This document shows, one piece after another, positions 42,554 through 51,078 of a DNA stretch of 64,000 nt. Location of the stretch: assembly GCF_014489115.1 (NCBI RefSeq), contig NZ_JACTAH010000002.1:992001-1056000 (forward strand), given 5' to 3'. The DNA comes from Thauera sedimentorum. GTDB lineage: Bacteria; Pseudomonadota; Gammaproteobacteria; Burkholderiales; Rhodocyclaceae. The translations under genes were made by a program, and so were the position numbers. Position 1 is the stretch's first letter; each line of letters opens with the position of its first letter. The notes beneath the pieces are model-generated. The model was not told the origin of the DNA. It did not search any database and saw nothing but the letters and a program-made list of their open reading frames with translations.

Positions 42554-44758
42554 ATGGACGCATCTGCCGCCCCGGCCCCGGAGCCCTTCCGCCCGCCAAC
42601 TTCCAGCGTGCTGTCGCTGGATTTCGAGCGGCTCAAGAGCAAGCTCGCCACCTATCTCAAGCCGGAAGACGTCGGCCGCATCGAGGCTGCCTACCATTTT
42701 TCGGCGAATGCCCACGAAGGGCAGTTCCGCATCAGCGGCGATCCCTACATCTCGCACCCGGTCGCGGTGGCCTCCATCGTCGCGGACTGGAACCTCGACA
42801 GCCAGGCGCTGATCGCCGCGCTCCTCCATGACGTCATGGAGGACACCCACATCTCCAAGGCGGAGATCGCCGACCGCTTCGGCAAGACCGCCGCGGAGCT
42901 GGTCGACGGGCTGTCCAAGCTCGACAAGATCGAGTTCCGCTCCCACGAGGAAGCGCAGGCCGAGAACTTCCGCAAGATGCTGCTGGCCATGGCCAGCGAT
43001 CTGCGGGTGATCCTGGTCAAGCTCGCCGACCGCCTGCACAACATGCGCACGCTGGACTTCGTGCGCCCCGCCAAGCGCCGCCGCATCGCCAACGAGACGC
43101 TGGAAATCTACGCCCCGATCGCCAACCGCCTGGGGCTCAACAATCTCTACCGCGAGTTGCAGGAGCTGTCCTTCGAGCACAAGTTCCCCTTGCGCTACCG
43201 CGTGCTGTCGCGCGCGATCAAGGCGGCGCGCGGCAACCGCCGCGAGGTGGTCGGCAAGGTGCTCGCCGCCATCGAGGAACGCCTGCCTCAGTGGGGCATT
43301 TCGGCCGAGGTGCAGGGGCGCGAGAAGCATCTGTTCTCGATCTACCGCAAGATGGTCGAGAAGCACCTGTCCTTCTCGCAGGTGCTGGACATCTACGGTT
43401 TCCGCGTGATCGTGCGCGACATCCCCGGCTGCTACCTGGCGCTCGGGGCGCTGCATTCGATGTACAAGCCGGTGCCGGGCAAGTTCAAGGACTACATCGC
43501 CATCCCCAAGGCCAACGGCTACCAGTCGCTGCACACCACGCTGATCGGCCCCTTCGGGACCCCGGTGGAGGTGCAGATCCGTACCCGCGAGATGCACCAC
43601 ATCGCGGAGGCCGGAGTGGCCTCGCACTGGATGTACAAGGAAGACGAGAAGACGCTCACCGAGCTGCAGCAGAAGACCCACTCCTGGCTGCAGTCGCTGC
43701 TCGAACTGCAGCACACCTCGGGCGAGGCCACCGAGTTCCTGGAACACGTCAAGATCGACCTCTTCCCGGGCGAGGTGTACGTGTTCTCGCCCAAGGGCAC
43801 GATCTTCTCCATGCCCAAGGGCTCCACGCCGGTGGACTTCGCCTACGCGGTGCATACCGACATCGGCAACCGTTGTGTCGCCTGCCGCATCAACGGCGAC
43901 CTGATGCCGCTGCGCACCGAACTGCGCAATGGCGACCAGGTGGAGATCATCTCCGCCGCGCACGCCAGCCCCAACCCGGCCTGGCTGTCCTATGTACGCA
44001 CCGGCAAGGCGCGCGCGCAGATCCGCCACTTCATGAAGAACGCCCAGCAGGAGGAGTCCGTGGCGCTGGGCGAACGCCTGCTCAACCAGGCGCTGCGTCC
44101 GCACGGCCTCACGCTGGGGCAGATCTCCACCTTCGCCTGGGACCGTTTCCTGCGCGACCGCGGAGTGCGCAGCAAGAAGGAGGTGTTCTCCGACATCGGC
44201 CTGGGCAAGCGCCTGCCGGTCATCGTCGCGCGCCGCGTGGCGCAGGCGCAGGACCTCGAGTCCGGCCGCCCGGACGTGATCAAGCCCAAGCCCGCGGGCG
44301 CCATCCTGATCCGCGGCTCGGAAGGCATCGCGGTGCAGCTTGCGCGCTGCTGCCAGCCGATTCCGGGCGACCCCATCATCGGCACCATCCGCAAGGGGCA
44401 GGGGCTGGAAGTCCATCTGCACGACTGCCCCAGCGTGGCCAAGCTGCGCGGCGATCGCGGGCGCTGGGTGGATGTGGAGTGGGAAACCGGTGACGACGAC
44501 CGCCTGTTCGACGTCACCATCCGGGTGCTCACCAAGAACTCGCGCGGCGTGCTGGCGCGGGTGGCGAGCGCCATCTCGGAAGCCGACTGCAACATCCAGA
44601 ACCTCACCATGGACAACGAGCAGGGGGCCTACACCGCGCTCAACCTGACCCTGCAGGTGCGCGACCGCATGCATCTGGCCCAGGTCATGCGTGCGGTGCG
44701 CCGGGTGCCGGAAGTGGTGCGCATCGGCCGCGTGCGCGGCGACGGCCGGGCGAGTTGA
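42554..44758 (+). CDS. spoT: bifunctional (p)ppGpp synthetase/hydrolase SpoT
   Basis: 734 residues with the full long-RSH order. The HD hydrolase domain (HPVAVASIVADWNLD, then LLHDVMEDTHIS) has its catalytic His-Asp intact. The synthetase domain follows (VQGREKHLFSIYRKMVEK near 250, DIYGFRVIV near 277). Then come the TGS domain (VYVFSPKGTIFSMPKGSTPVDFAYAVHTDIG), a Zn-finger/helical part (CCQPIPGDPIIG) and the C-terminal ACT domain. An intact HD site and linkage to rpoZ identify it as SpoT rather than RelA. Confidence 0.95.
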   Translation: MDASAAPAPEPFRPPTSSVLSLDFERLKSKLATYLKPEDVGRIEAAYHFSANAHEGQFRISGDPYISHPVAVASIVADWNLDSQALIAALLHDVMEDTHISKAEIADRFGKTAAELVDGLSKLDKIEFRSHEEAQAENFRKMLLAMASDLRVILVKLADRLHNMRTLDFVRPAKRRRIANETLEIYAPIANRLGLNNLYRELQELSFEHKFPLRYRVLSRAIKAARGNRREVVGKVLAAIEERLPQWGISAEVQGREKHLFSIYRKMVEKHLSFSQVLDIYGFRVIVRDIPGCYLALGALHSMYKPVPGKFKDYIAIPKANGYQSLHTTLIGPFGTPVEVQIRTREMHHIAEAGVASHWMYKEDEKTLTELQQKTHSWLQSLLELQHTSGEATEFLEHVKIDLFPGEVYVFSPKGTIFSMPKGSTPVDFAYAVHTDIGNRCVACRINGDLMPLRTELRNGDQVEIISAAHASPNPAWLSYVRTGKARAQIRHFMKNAQQEESVALGERLLNQALRPHGLTLGQISTFAWDRFLRDRGVRSKKEVFSDIGLGKRLPVIVARRVAQAQDLESGRPDVIKPKPAGAILIRGSEGIAVQLARCCQPIPGDPIIGTIRKGQGLEVHLHDCPSVAKLRGDRGRWVDVEWETGDDDRLFDVTIRVLTKNSRGVLARVASAISEADCNIQNLTMDNEQGAYTALNLTLQVRDRMHLAQVMRAVRRVPEVVRIGRVRGDGRAS

Positions 44759-44868
44759 GCGTGCGCCGGTTCGGCCCCGTCCTCCTTGCGGGGGCGCATT
44801 CACCCGCGGTGTCGCGGCTTTCACGTTAGAATCCCGCCCGGAATACCGAGAAGATCAGGAACGAGGCC

Positions 44869-45057
44869 ATGGCAATCTACGAATCGGAACACACCAAGTT
44901 CATGCGCGAGTGGCTCGAGAAGCACCCGCAGGAGCTTGAAGAGCAGAAGAAGGGGCGCGCCCTGTGGTGGGACAAGCCGCAGGACCTGGACAGCACCGCG
45001 CGCAACGCCCAGTCGCGGGTGCCGGTGAAGCCCTACTACTACGACGCCAACCACTGA
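44869..45057 (+). CDS. DUF3460 family small protein
   Basis: 62 residues, cytosolic. The sequence YESEHTKFMREWLEKHPQE followed by GRALWWDKPQDLD and ending PVKPYYYDANH matches DUF3460, a short betaproteobacterial family of unknown function. A TTAGAAT at 44826-44832 may be its -10 element. Ribosome binding site AACGAGG lies 7 bases before the ATG. Confidence 0.85.
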   Translation: MAIYESEHTKFMREWLEKHPQELEEQKKGRALWWDKPQDLDSTARNAQSRVPVKPYYYDANH

Positions 45058-45078
45058 CCTTCCCGGCAGGCGCCATGC

Positions 45079-45870
45079 GTGCCGCCTGCCGCAGACCTGA
45101 TGCCCGCTACCGATACCTCCCGCAGCGTCAGCCCGCTGCAGGCCGACCCGCAGCTCGACAGCTATTTCTCCACCGAAACCGAACGTCGCGAGAAGACCCG
45201 CGAGATGTTCGACAGTGCCGCCTTCGCCTACGACCGCGCTGAAGGGATCACCGCGCTGGGCACCGGCGCCTGGTACCGGCGCTACGCCCTGTCGCGCGCA
45301 GGGCTGGGCGAAGGCATGCGGGTGCTGGACGTTGCCGCCGGCACCGGCCTGGTGGCGCGCGAGGCCTGCCGGCTGATCGGCCCCGCAGGGCGGCTCACCG
45401 CCCTCGACCCCTCGCCCGGGATGCTGGCCGAACTGCGCAAGAAGCTCGACGTCGAGACCCTGGAGGCCTACGCCGAGTCGATTCCGCTGGCCGACGACCA
45501 GGTCGATTTCCTCTCCATGGGCTACGCCTTGCGCCACGTCGCGGATCTGGACGTGGTGTTCGCCGAATACCTGCGCGTGCTCAAGCCCGGCGGGCGCGCC
45601 TGCGTGATGGAGATCACCCGCCCGCAAAGCGCGGTCGGCCGCATGCTGATGCGGCTGTACATCCGCGGCGTGGTGCCGCTGCTGGCCCGTCTGGTACGCA
45701 GCGGGCCCGAGGTCGGCCGGCTGTGGGAATACTACTGGGACACCATCCAGGCCAGCGTAGGCCCGGACGAGGTGATGGACGCGATGCGCCGTGCCGGCTT
45801 TGCCGAGGTGCGCTGCCACGTCACCCTGGGAGTGTTCCGCGAGTACCTCGGGCGCAAGCCCGCAGCCTGA
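45079..45870 (+). CDS. class I SAM-dependent methyltransferase (UbiE-like)
   Basis: 263 residues from a GTG at 45079, or 256 from the ATG at 45100; neither has a strong ribosome binding site. It has FDSAAFAYDRAEGI, the SAM motif MRVLDVAAGTGLVAREACRL (near 80-99), the acidic LDPSPGML and the post-motif YALRHVADLDVVFAEYLRVLKPGG, all as in UbiE/Coq5 methyltransferases. The true ubiE is at 21380-22117, so this is a paralogue with unknown substrate; a second hydrophobic stretch near 195-210 suggests a lipid-like one. Confidence 0.8.
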   Translation: MPPAADLMPATDTSRSVSPLQADPQLDSYFSTETERREKTREMFDSAAFAYDRAEGITALGTGAWYRRYALSRAGLGEGMRVLDVAAGTGLVAREACRLIGPAGRLTALDPSPGMLAELRKKLDVETLEAYAESIPLADDQVDFLSMGYALRHVADLDVVFAEYLRVLKPGGRACVMEITRPQSAVGRMLMRLYIRGVVPLLARLVRSGPEVGRLWEYYWDTIQASVGPDEVMDAMRRAGFAEVRCHVTLGVFREYLGRKPAA

Positions 45871-45887
45871 GCGCGCCCGAGCGCGGC

Positions 45888-47309
45888 ATGTCGCTGCCCG
45901 AACGACTGGCCATCGTCGACGTCGAGACCACCGGCGCCAACCCGGTGCGCGACCGCGTCACCGAGATCGCCATCCTGCGCGTCGAACACGGCCGGGTGGT
46001 GGAGCGATGGGAGAGCCTGGTCAATCCGGGCATGCCCATTCCGCGCATGATCCAGGAGCTGATCGGCATCACCGACGCCATGGTGGCCGGCGCACCCGCC
46101 TTCGCCGAGCTCGCCGCCACGGTGCGCGAGCTGCTCGACGGCTGCGTGTTCGTGGCCCACAACGCACGCTTCGACTACGGCTTCATCCGCAACGAGTTTG
46201 CCCGCGCCGGTGGCGACTTCGACGCCCCGGTGCTGTGCACGGTGAAGCTCTCGCGCGCGCTCCATCCCGAACATCACCGCCACGGGCTGGATGCGTTGAT
46301 CGCCCGCCACGGCCTGCAATGCGATGCCCGCCACCGGGCGATGGGCGACACCGAGGCCTTGTGGCAGTTCGCCCGGCTGGTGAGCGAGAGCTTCCCCCCC
46401 GAGCGCCTGGCCGCCGCCGCGGCGCGTGCGATGAAGGCGCCCGCGCGTCCGCCCGGCCTGCCCGAGGGCGCGATCGAGGGCCTGCCCGAGACCCCGGGGG
46501 TATATCTGCTGTACGGCGAAGCCGAGCGCCTGCTGTTCGTCGGCAAGGGTGCATCGCTGCGCGCCCGGGTGATGGATCACCTGTCCGCGGCCGGACGCCA
46601 GGGCAAGGATGCGGCGCTGGCGCGCGCGGTGCGACGGGTGGAATGGATCGAGACCGCCGGCGAACTCGGCGCGGCCCTGCTGGAGGCCCGCCTGGTGCGC
46701 GAGCAGCGTCCGCTACACAACCGCCAGCAACGCAGCGCCGACGAGGCCTTCGCCCTGCGCCTGACGCCTGGCCGCAAGCGCGGCGCGGTGGTGCAGCGCG
46801 TGCGCATCGCCGCTACCGATCCGGCGGACTGGGAGGGCTTGTACGGCTGCTTCCGCGAACGCAAGGAGGCCGAGAGCCTGCTGCGCGAGTTCGCCCTGCT
46901 GTATCGCCTGTGTCCCCGGCGCCTGGGGCTGGAGCCGGCGGGCGCGGGGGCCTGCCAGGCCTGTCAGGCCAAGCGTTGCGCGGGCGTCTGCGCCGGGCGC
47001 GAGAGTCCGGAGGAGCACGATGCGCGTCTGGCCGGCGCGCTCGCCGCGGTGCGTCTGAAACCCTGGCCCTGGGCGGGGCCGGTGGTGGTGAGCGAGCACT
47101 GCGCGCACAGCGGGCGCAGCACCAGCCACCTGCTGGACCGCTGGTGCCTGCTGGGCTCGGCGGACACGCCGGCCGAGCTGGATGCCCTGCTGGACGAGCG
47201 CCGGGTGCCCGCCTTCGATGCCGATCTCAGCCGCATCCTGCAGCGCTGGTTCGCCGATCCGGCGCGCATGGCCGCCGCACGGGCGCTGGGCGGCTCAACA
47301 GAACCGTAG
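45888..47309 (+). CDS. DnaQ-like exonuclease fused to a GIY-YIG (UvrC/Cho-like) nuclease domain
   Basis: 473 residues from the ATG at 45888. Residues 1-165 are a DEDDh 3'-5' exonuclease like Pol III epsilon: DVETTG near 10-15, HNARFDYGF near 88-96 and the H-x4-D end HRAMGDTEAL. Residues about 200-280 are a GIY-YIG domain: TPGVYLLYG, LLFVGKGASLRARV. A cysteine-rich segment (CQACQAKRCAGVCAG) follows near 355, as after the nuclease domain of UvrC and Cho. The architecture implies DNA repair with cleavage and trimming in one chain. The stop TAG is part of a REP palindrome. Confidence 0.9.
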   Translation: MSLPERLAIVDVETTGANPVRDRVTEIAILRVEHGRVVERWESLVNPGMPIPRMIQELIGITDAMVAGAPAFAELAATVRELLDGCVFVAHNARFDYGFIRNEFARAGGDFDAPVLCTVKLSRALHPEHHRHGLDALIARHGLQCDARHRAMGDTEALWQFARLVSESFPPERLAAAAARAMKAPARPPGLPEGAIEGLPETPGVYLLYGEAERLLFVGKGASLRARVMDHLSAAGRQGKDAALARAVRRVEWIETAGELGAALLEARLVREQRPLHNRQQRSADEAFALRLTPGRKRGAVVQRVRIAATDPADWEGLYGCFRERKEAESLLREFALLYRLCPRRLGLEPAGAGACQACQAKRCAGVCAGRESPEEHDARLAGALAAVRLKPWPWAGPVVVSEHCAHSGRSTSHLLDRWCLLGSADTPAELDALLDERRVPAFDADLSRILQRWFADPARMAAARALGGSTEP

Positions 47310-47377
47310 GAGCGGCCTTGGCAGCGATGCAGCGGTCGTTTCCTTGCTGGCCGCATCGCGGCCAAGGCCGCTCCTGC
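47306..47377. repeat. REP-like palindrome, copy 3
   Basis: Left arm 47306-47328 (one change, GGCAGC for GGCCGC) and right arm 47355-47377 (matches the consensus except the end). The left arm supplies the TAG stop codon of the exonuclease gene. The element separates convergent exonuclease and Crp/Fnr genes. Confidence 0.8.
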
Positions 47378-47413
47378 TTTCGATTATTCGGCTTGTGGGC
47401 GCCGGGAGCCGTC

Positions 47414-48106
47414 CTAGCCCGCCGCGCAACTGCGCAGCATGCCGACGTCGGTCAGGGTGAGACCGCGCCGTCCGCGCGGACGGATCATGCCGTCGCGGGT
47501 CAGGCGACCCAGCGCGCGCGACAGGGTCTCGGGCGTGAGGTTGAGTTGCGCGGCGATGGTCTGCTTGTCGGAATCCAGGCGGATGTCGCAATGCTTCGCC
47601 TCGCGCGGGGCGAGCTGCGCAAGGTAGTGCGCCACGCGCTGGGTGCTGGTGCGCTGCACGCACAGCTGCAGGTTCTCGATCAGGGCGTACATGCGCTCGG
47701 ACAGCCTGCCGAGCAGGGCCCCGTTGAGGGCGGCGCTGGCGGTCATGGCGCGGCGTAGCGAGGCCGACGGGATCAGCAGCAGCAGGGTGTCGCGGGTGGC
47801 CTGGGTGGTGACCGGCTGGGCGCGGCCGAGCAGCGCGGCCTCTTCGCCGAAGGTTTCGCCGGCGCCGGCGAGCTGTATGATTTTCTCCGAGCCGGCCGGG
47901 GACAGCAGGAAACGCTTCACCTCGCCCTCGACGACCACGTAGAGTCCTTCCGCCGGGCGGCCACTGTGGCTGACGATCTCCTGCCGGTAGAAATGGAAGG
48001 CCCGGGCGCCGGCCGCGAGCAGTTCGCGTTCGTCGTCGGCGAGCCTGTCGAAGGGGGCGATCCGCGCAAGCGCTTCGACGATGGACAGACAGGATTCGCG
48101 GGTCAT
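47414..48106 (-). CDS. Crp/Fnr family regulator (Dnr-like)
   Basis: 230 residues. An N-terminal cyclic-nucleotide-like sensor domain (YRQEIVSHSGRPAEGLYVVVEGEVKRF) and a C-terminal helix-turn-helix with recognition helix TPETLSRALGRL. The E-x-x-S-R pattern is that of Fnr and Dnr and reads TTGAT/TTGAC half-sites. The four Cys ligands of a Fe-S Fnr are missing; only Cys6 is near the N-terminus, so it is more like heme/NO-sensing Dnr or NnrR. It is divergent from narXL and close to nap, so it likely helps control them. GGAGGAG precedes the ATG. Confidence 0.85.
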   Translation of the reverse strand: MTRESCLSIVEALARIAPFDRLADDERELLAAGARAFHFYRQEIVSHSGRPAEGLYVVVEGEVKRFLLSPAGSEKIIQLAGAGETFGEEAALLGRAQPVTTQATRDTLLLLIPSASLRRAMTASAALNGALLGRLSERMYALIENLQLCVQRTSTQRVAHYLAQLAPREAKHCDIRLDSDKQTIAAQLNLTPETLSRALGRLTRDGMIRPRGRRGLTLTDVGMLRSCAAG

Positions 48107-48208
48107 CGGATACTCCTCCGCAGTGTTGTCCGCAGTGACACAATCCGGAGTCTAGTCGGCATGCAGGGGGCGTTGAAGGACGGGAATGGCCGACCGATCT
48201 TGTCGGGA

Positions 48209-48224
48209 TACCCCCTTCGAGGTA
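48209..48224. promoter_or_regulatory. candidate NarL/NarP site (7-2-7)
   Basis: TACCCCC-TT-CGAGGTA has two heptamers facing each other with a 2-base spacer, as in NarL/NarP 7-2-7 sites (consensus TACYNMT). Each half has one mismatch at its inner end. It lies in the 290-base divergent spacer between the Crp/Fnr gene and narX. Confidence 0.5.
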
Positions 48225-48309
48225 TCTGCGGCGCGCTCTAAGTCATTGATTATTAGGTGCGGGATTCCGGGTTGAAACGGATTGCACGGCTGTCGGGGCC
48301 GTAAGGGGA

Positions 48310-48316
48310 TACCCCT
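48310..48316. promoter_or_regulatory. candidate NarL heptamer
   Basis: TACCCCT is a perfect NarL heptamer (TACYNMT), embedded in the near-palindrome AGGGGATACCCCT. It shares GGATACCCC with the 7-2-7 site 100 bases upstream and is 81 bases before the narX ATG. Confidence 0.45.
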
Positions 48317-48396
48317 ATTCACCAGCCCCGCCGGTGCCGCCGCATCCTGTTCGCCTGGTGGATGGCGCGAGGCCATCCGATACTTGGAGATGACTG

Positions 48397-50319
48397 ATGT
48401 ACCGATTACGGGACGCCCTCGCCAAGCGCTCGATCCTGCTGCTGGTCGGCCTAGCGATGCTGGCGGTCACGCTGATCAGCGTGGCGGGCATGAGTGCCTC
48501 GGTGGTCGTTGCCGAAACGGTCCAGGGCAGCGGCAGTGCGATCAACGTGGCCGGCAGCCTGCGACGGCTCACCCACCGGATCGCCAGCCTGGTGGTCGCC
48601 GATGCCCTGCAGGAGCGCTACGCGCAGGATCGGGTGGTCGCCGCGATCGAGCATTTCGAGGCCAATCTCCAGCACCCCTCGCTGATGCGGGTGATGGAGC
48701 GTGAGCCGGGCAGCGTGTTCGCGGCCACCTACCGCGGCGTGGACGCGGCCTGGCGGCTGCGCCTGAAGCCGCTGTTCATCGAGGCCGACGGTGGCGGTCC
48801 GCCGCCGCCTTCCGCCGAGTATTACGAGAAGATGCTGGTCGAGGTGGACGACTTCGTCGAGCAGCTCAACACCCTGGTGGCGGTGCTGGAACACGACACC
48901 GAAGCCAGCATCCGCCAGTTGCGCAGCACCCTGGCGGTGGCGATCGCGCTCACCGTGCTGGTGGTGGCCGGCGCGCTGTACCTGCTGAACCGCTCGCTCC
49001 ATCGTCCGCTGGCCGACCTGCTCACCAGCTCGACGCGCTTCGCCCGCGGCGACTTCAGCGCCCGGGTGCAGCGCACCGGTCGCGACGAGCTCGGGCGGGC
49101 GGGGGCCACCTTCAACCAGATGGCCGAAGAGATCTCCAAGCTCTACCGCGACCTGGAACGCCGGGTGCAGGCCAAGACCGCCGAACTGCAGCGCACCAAC
49201 CGTTCGCTGGAGCTGCTCTACCACGCCATCTCGCGCCTCTATCACGCGCCGGCGGCGCCCGAAACCTACGAGGCGACCCTGCGCGACATCGAGCAGATCC
49301 TCGGGCTGGACGGCAGCTTCGCCTGCCTGCAGCCCAAGCACGGCGGCCCGGCGGTGGTGCTGGCGAGCAGCATCGGCCCGTGCCGCGAGCGGGGCGGCGA
49401 CGAATCCGCGGCGGATTGTGCGGCCTGCTCCGGCGCGACTGCGCCGTGGACCTATCACCGCGAGGACGGCCACGACATCCTGATGGTGCCGCTGCGCGAT
49501 GCCGAGCGCAGCTACGGCATGCTGCGCCTGGCCCTGCCGGCAGGCCAGCGCCTGCAGGACTGGCAGCGCCAGCTGCTCGAAGCGCTCTCGCGCCACATCG
49601 GCATGGCGCTCGGCATGGCCCGGCGTACCGAGCAGGAGCGCCTGCTGGCGCTGCAGGAGGAACGCTCGATCATCGCCCGCGAACTGCACGATTCACTCGC
49701 CCAGTCGCTGTCCTACATGAAGATCCAGGTCAGCCTGCTGCAGCCGGTGCTGGCCGATCCGGCGCGGTCGGCCGAGGCCGGCGTGATCCTGGCCGACCTG
49801 CGCGACGGCATCACCTCGGCCTACCGGCAGCTGCGCGAGCTGCTGGGTTCCTTCCGGCTGAAGATGGAGGGCGACTTCCGCACCCTGCTGGCGAACACCG
49901 TCGAAGAGTATGCCGCGCGGGGCGATCTGCCGATCGGGCTGGACGCGGACCTGGGCGGCTGCCACCTCACGCCGAACCAGGAGATCCACGTGCTGCACAT
50001 CGTCCGCGAAGCGCTGTCGAACATGCTCCGGCATGCGCGCGCGCAGCGCGGCTGGGTGCGCATTGCCTGCATCGAGGGGCGGGAACTGAGCGTCGACGTG
50101 GAGGACGACGGCGTCGGCCTGCATGATGCGGCCGAGGATGGACACCATCACTACGGCCTGACCATCATGCGCGAGCGCGCCCTCGGCCTGCAGGGGCAGA
50201 TCGCCGTTCATCCCCGCGCCGGCGGCGGCACCCGCGTGGCGCTGCGCTTTCCGGTTGCCGCCGCAGCCTTTCTTGAACCCGAAGCCGCCGACGGCGGCCC
50301 GCCCACGAGCACCGCATGA
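48397..50319 (+). CDS. narX: nitrate/nitrite sensor histidine kinase NarX
   Basis: 640 residues. Two N-terminal membrane helices (about 12-36 and 183-205) enclose a periplasmic sensor. Just after the first helix is a P-box-like segment GSAINVAGSLRRLTHRIA, the nitrate-binding motif of NarX/NarQ. Then come a HAMP domain and S-helix, a central GAF-like module with Cys310, Cys329, Cys341 and Cys344, and a HisKA_3 kinase with His431 in ARELHDSLAQSLSYMK. The ATP boxes (REALSNMLRHA, VEDDGVGL) are intact. GGAG is 7 bases before the ATG. Overlaps narL by four bases. Confidence 0.9.
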   Translation: MYRLRDALAKRSILLLVGLAMLAVTLISVAGMSASVVVAETVQGSGSAINVAGSLRRLTHRIASLVVADALQERYAQDRVVAAIEHFEANLQHPSLMRVMEREPGSVFAATYRGVDAAWRLRLKPLFIEADGGGPPPPSAEYYEKMLVEVDDFVEQLNTLVAVLEHDTEASIRQLRSTLAVAIALTVLVVAGALYLLNRSLHRPLADLLTSSTRFARGDFSARVQRTGRDELGRAGATFNQMAEEISKLYRDLERRVQAKTAELQRTNRSLELLYHAISRLYHAPAAPETYEATLRDIEQILGLDGSFACLQPKHGGPAVVLASSIGPCRERGGDESAADCAACSGATAPWTYHREDGHDILMVPLRDAERSYGMLRLALPAGQRLQDWQRQLLEALSRHIGMALGMARRTEQERLLALQEERSIIARELHDSLAQSLSYMKIQVSLLQPVLADPARSAEAGVILADLRDGITSAYRQLRELLGSFRLKMEGDFRTLLANTVEEYAARGDLPIGLDADLGGCHLTPNQEIHVLHIVREALSNMLRHARAQRGWVRIACIEGRELSVDVEDDGVGLHDAAEDGHHHYGLTIMRERALGLQGQIAVHPRAGGGTRVALRFPVAAAAFLEPEAADGGPPTSTA

Positions 50320-50969
50320 CCGAGACCGTCCAGCGCGTCGTCATCGTCGACGACCACCCCCTGTTCCGCAAGGGCCTGGCCCAGTTGCTGCACACCCTGC
50401 CCGAGTTCCGCCTGATCGGCGAGGCCACCTGTGGCGAAGAGGGGCTGGCGCTCGCCTGCGAGCTGCACCCCGACCTGCTGCTGCTCGACCTCAACATGAA
50501 GGATCTCTCCGGGCTGCAGGTCTTGCGCGGGGTGCGCGAGGCGAAGCTCGACACCCGCGTGGTGATGATCACCGTCTCCGACCATGGCGACGACCTGGTC
50601 GCCGCGCTGCGCGGCGGTGCCGATGGCTACCTGCTGAAGGACATGGAGCCCGAGGAGATGCTCGAGGCGGTGCGCAACGCCGCCGCCGGGCGGGTGGTGG
50701 TAAGCGACAAGCTGACCCATCTGCTGGCCGCCGCGCTGCGCGCCGAGCGCCGTCCGGACACCGTTGCCGAGGCCGGCCTCACCGAGCAGGAGCGGCGCAT
50801 CCTCGAGCTCATCGCCGGCGGCCTGTCGAACAAGCTGATCGGCCGCGAGCTGGACATCGCGGAAGGGACGGTCAAGGTGCACGTCAAGCACATCCTGCGC
50901 AAGCTCGGCCTGCGCTCGCGGGTGGAAGCCGCGGTGTGGGCGGTGGAACGCCAGCGCGCCGGCGATTGA
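50316..50969 (+). CDS. narL: nitrate/nitrite response regulator NarL
   Basis: 217 residues. The receiver domain has the acidic pocket IVDDHPLFRKGL and phospho-acceptor Asp58 in LLLLDLNMKDLSG. The C-terminal LuxR-type helix-turn-helix spans LTEQERRILELIAGGLSNKLIGRELDIAEGTVKVHVKHILRKLGLRSR in the protein's last 65 residues, the NarL/NarP form. It is coupled to narX through an ATGA overlap. It should act on the nap promoter and its own upstream region. Whether it behaves as NarL or NarP cannot be told from sequence. Confidence 0.9.
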   Translation: MTETVQRVVIVDDHPLFRKGLAQLLHTLPEFRLIGEATCGEEGLALACELHPDLLLLDLNMKDLSGLQVLRGVREAKLDTRVVMITVSDHGDDLVAALRGGADGYLLKDMEPEEMLEAVRNAAAGRVVVSDKLTHLLAAALRAERRPDTVAEAGLTEQERRILELIAGGLSNKLIGRELDIAEGTVKVHVKHILRKLGLRSRVEAAVWAVERQRAGD

Positions 50970-51002
50970 GCCTCCCTCCGGGCCACCGCCTGAGGCCCGT
51001 CG

Positions 51003-51037
51003 GCAGTCAAGTTGCGACTCGTTCGCAACTTGACTGC
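51003..51037. repeat. 15-base perfect inverted repeat upstream of napF
   Basis: GCAGTCAAGTTGCGA (51003-51017) and its exact reverse complement (51023-51037) are separated by CTCGT. No T-run follows, so it is not a normal terminator for narL, though the hairpin would be very stable. Its right arm overlaps the Fnr/Dnr-type box. Confidence 0.85.
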
Positions 51038-51043
51038 TGTCAA
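51030..51043. promoter_or_regulatory. Fnr/Dnr-type binding site upstream of napF
   Basis: TTGACTGCTGTCAA is a perfect TTGAC-N4-GTCAA palindrome, the Fnr/Dnr class consensus (TTGAT-N4-ATCAA) with C/G at the inner positions as common for Dnr. The centre is at 51036.5. A class II activated start would be near 51078, with CAACAT at 51067-51072 as -10. It overlaps an ATG at 51043, which therefore is not the napF start. Confidence 0.75.
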
Positions 51044-51078
51044 TGACCGTCCGAAACCGGGCGGCGCAACATTCCCCC

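Noticed and set aside
48121..48143. Fnr/Dnr box upstream of the Crp/Fnr gene (TTGTC...GACACAA)
   Set aside because: Spacing between half-sites is wrong (TGTC-N6-GACA) and does not match the 14-base consensus.
51043..51078. ATG at 51043 as napF start
   Set aside because: It lies in the last bases of the Fnr/Dnr box and would be upstream of the predicted transcription start; the added residues are not NapF-like.
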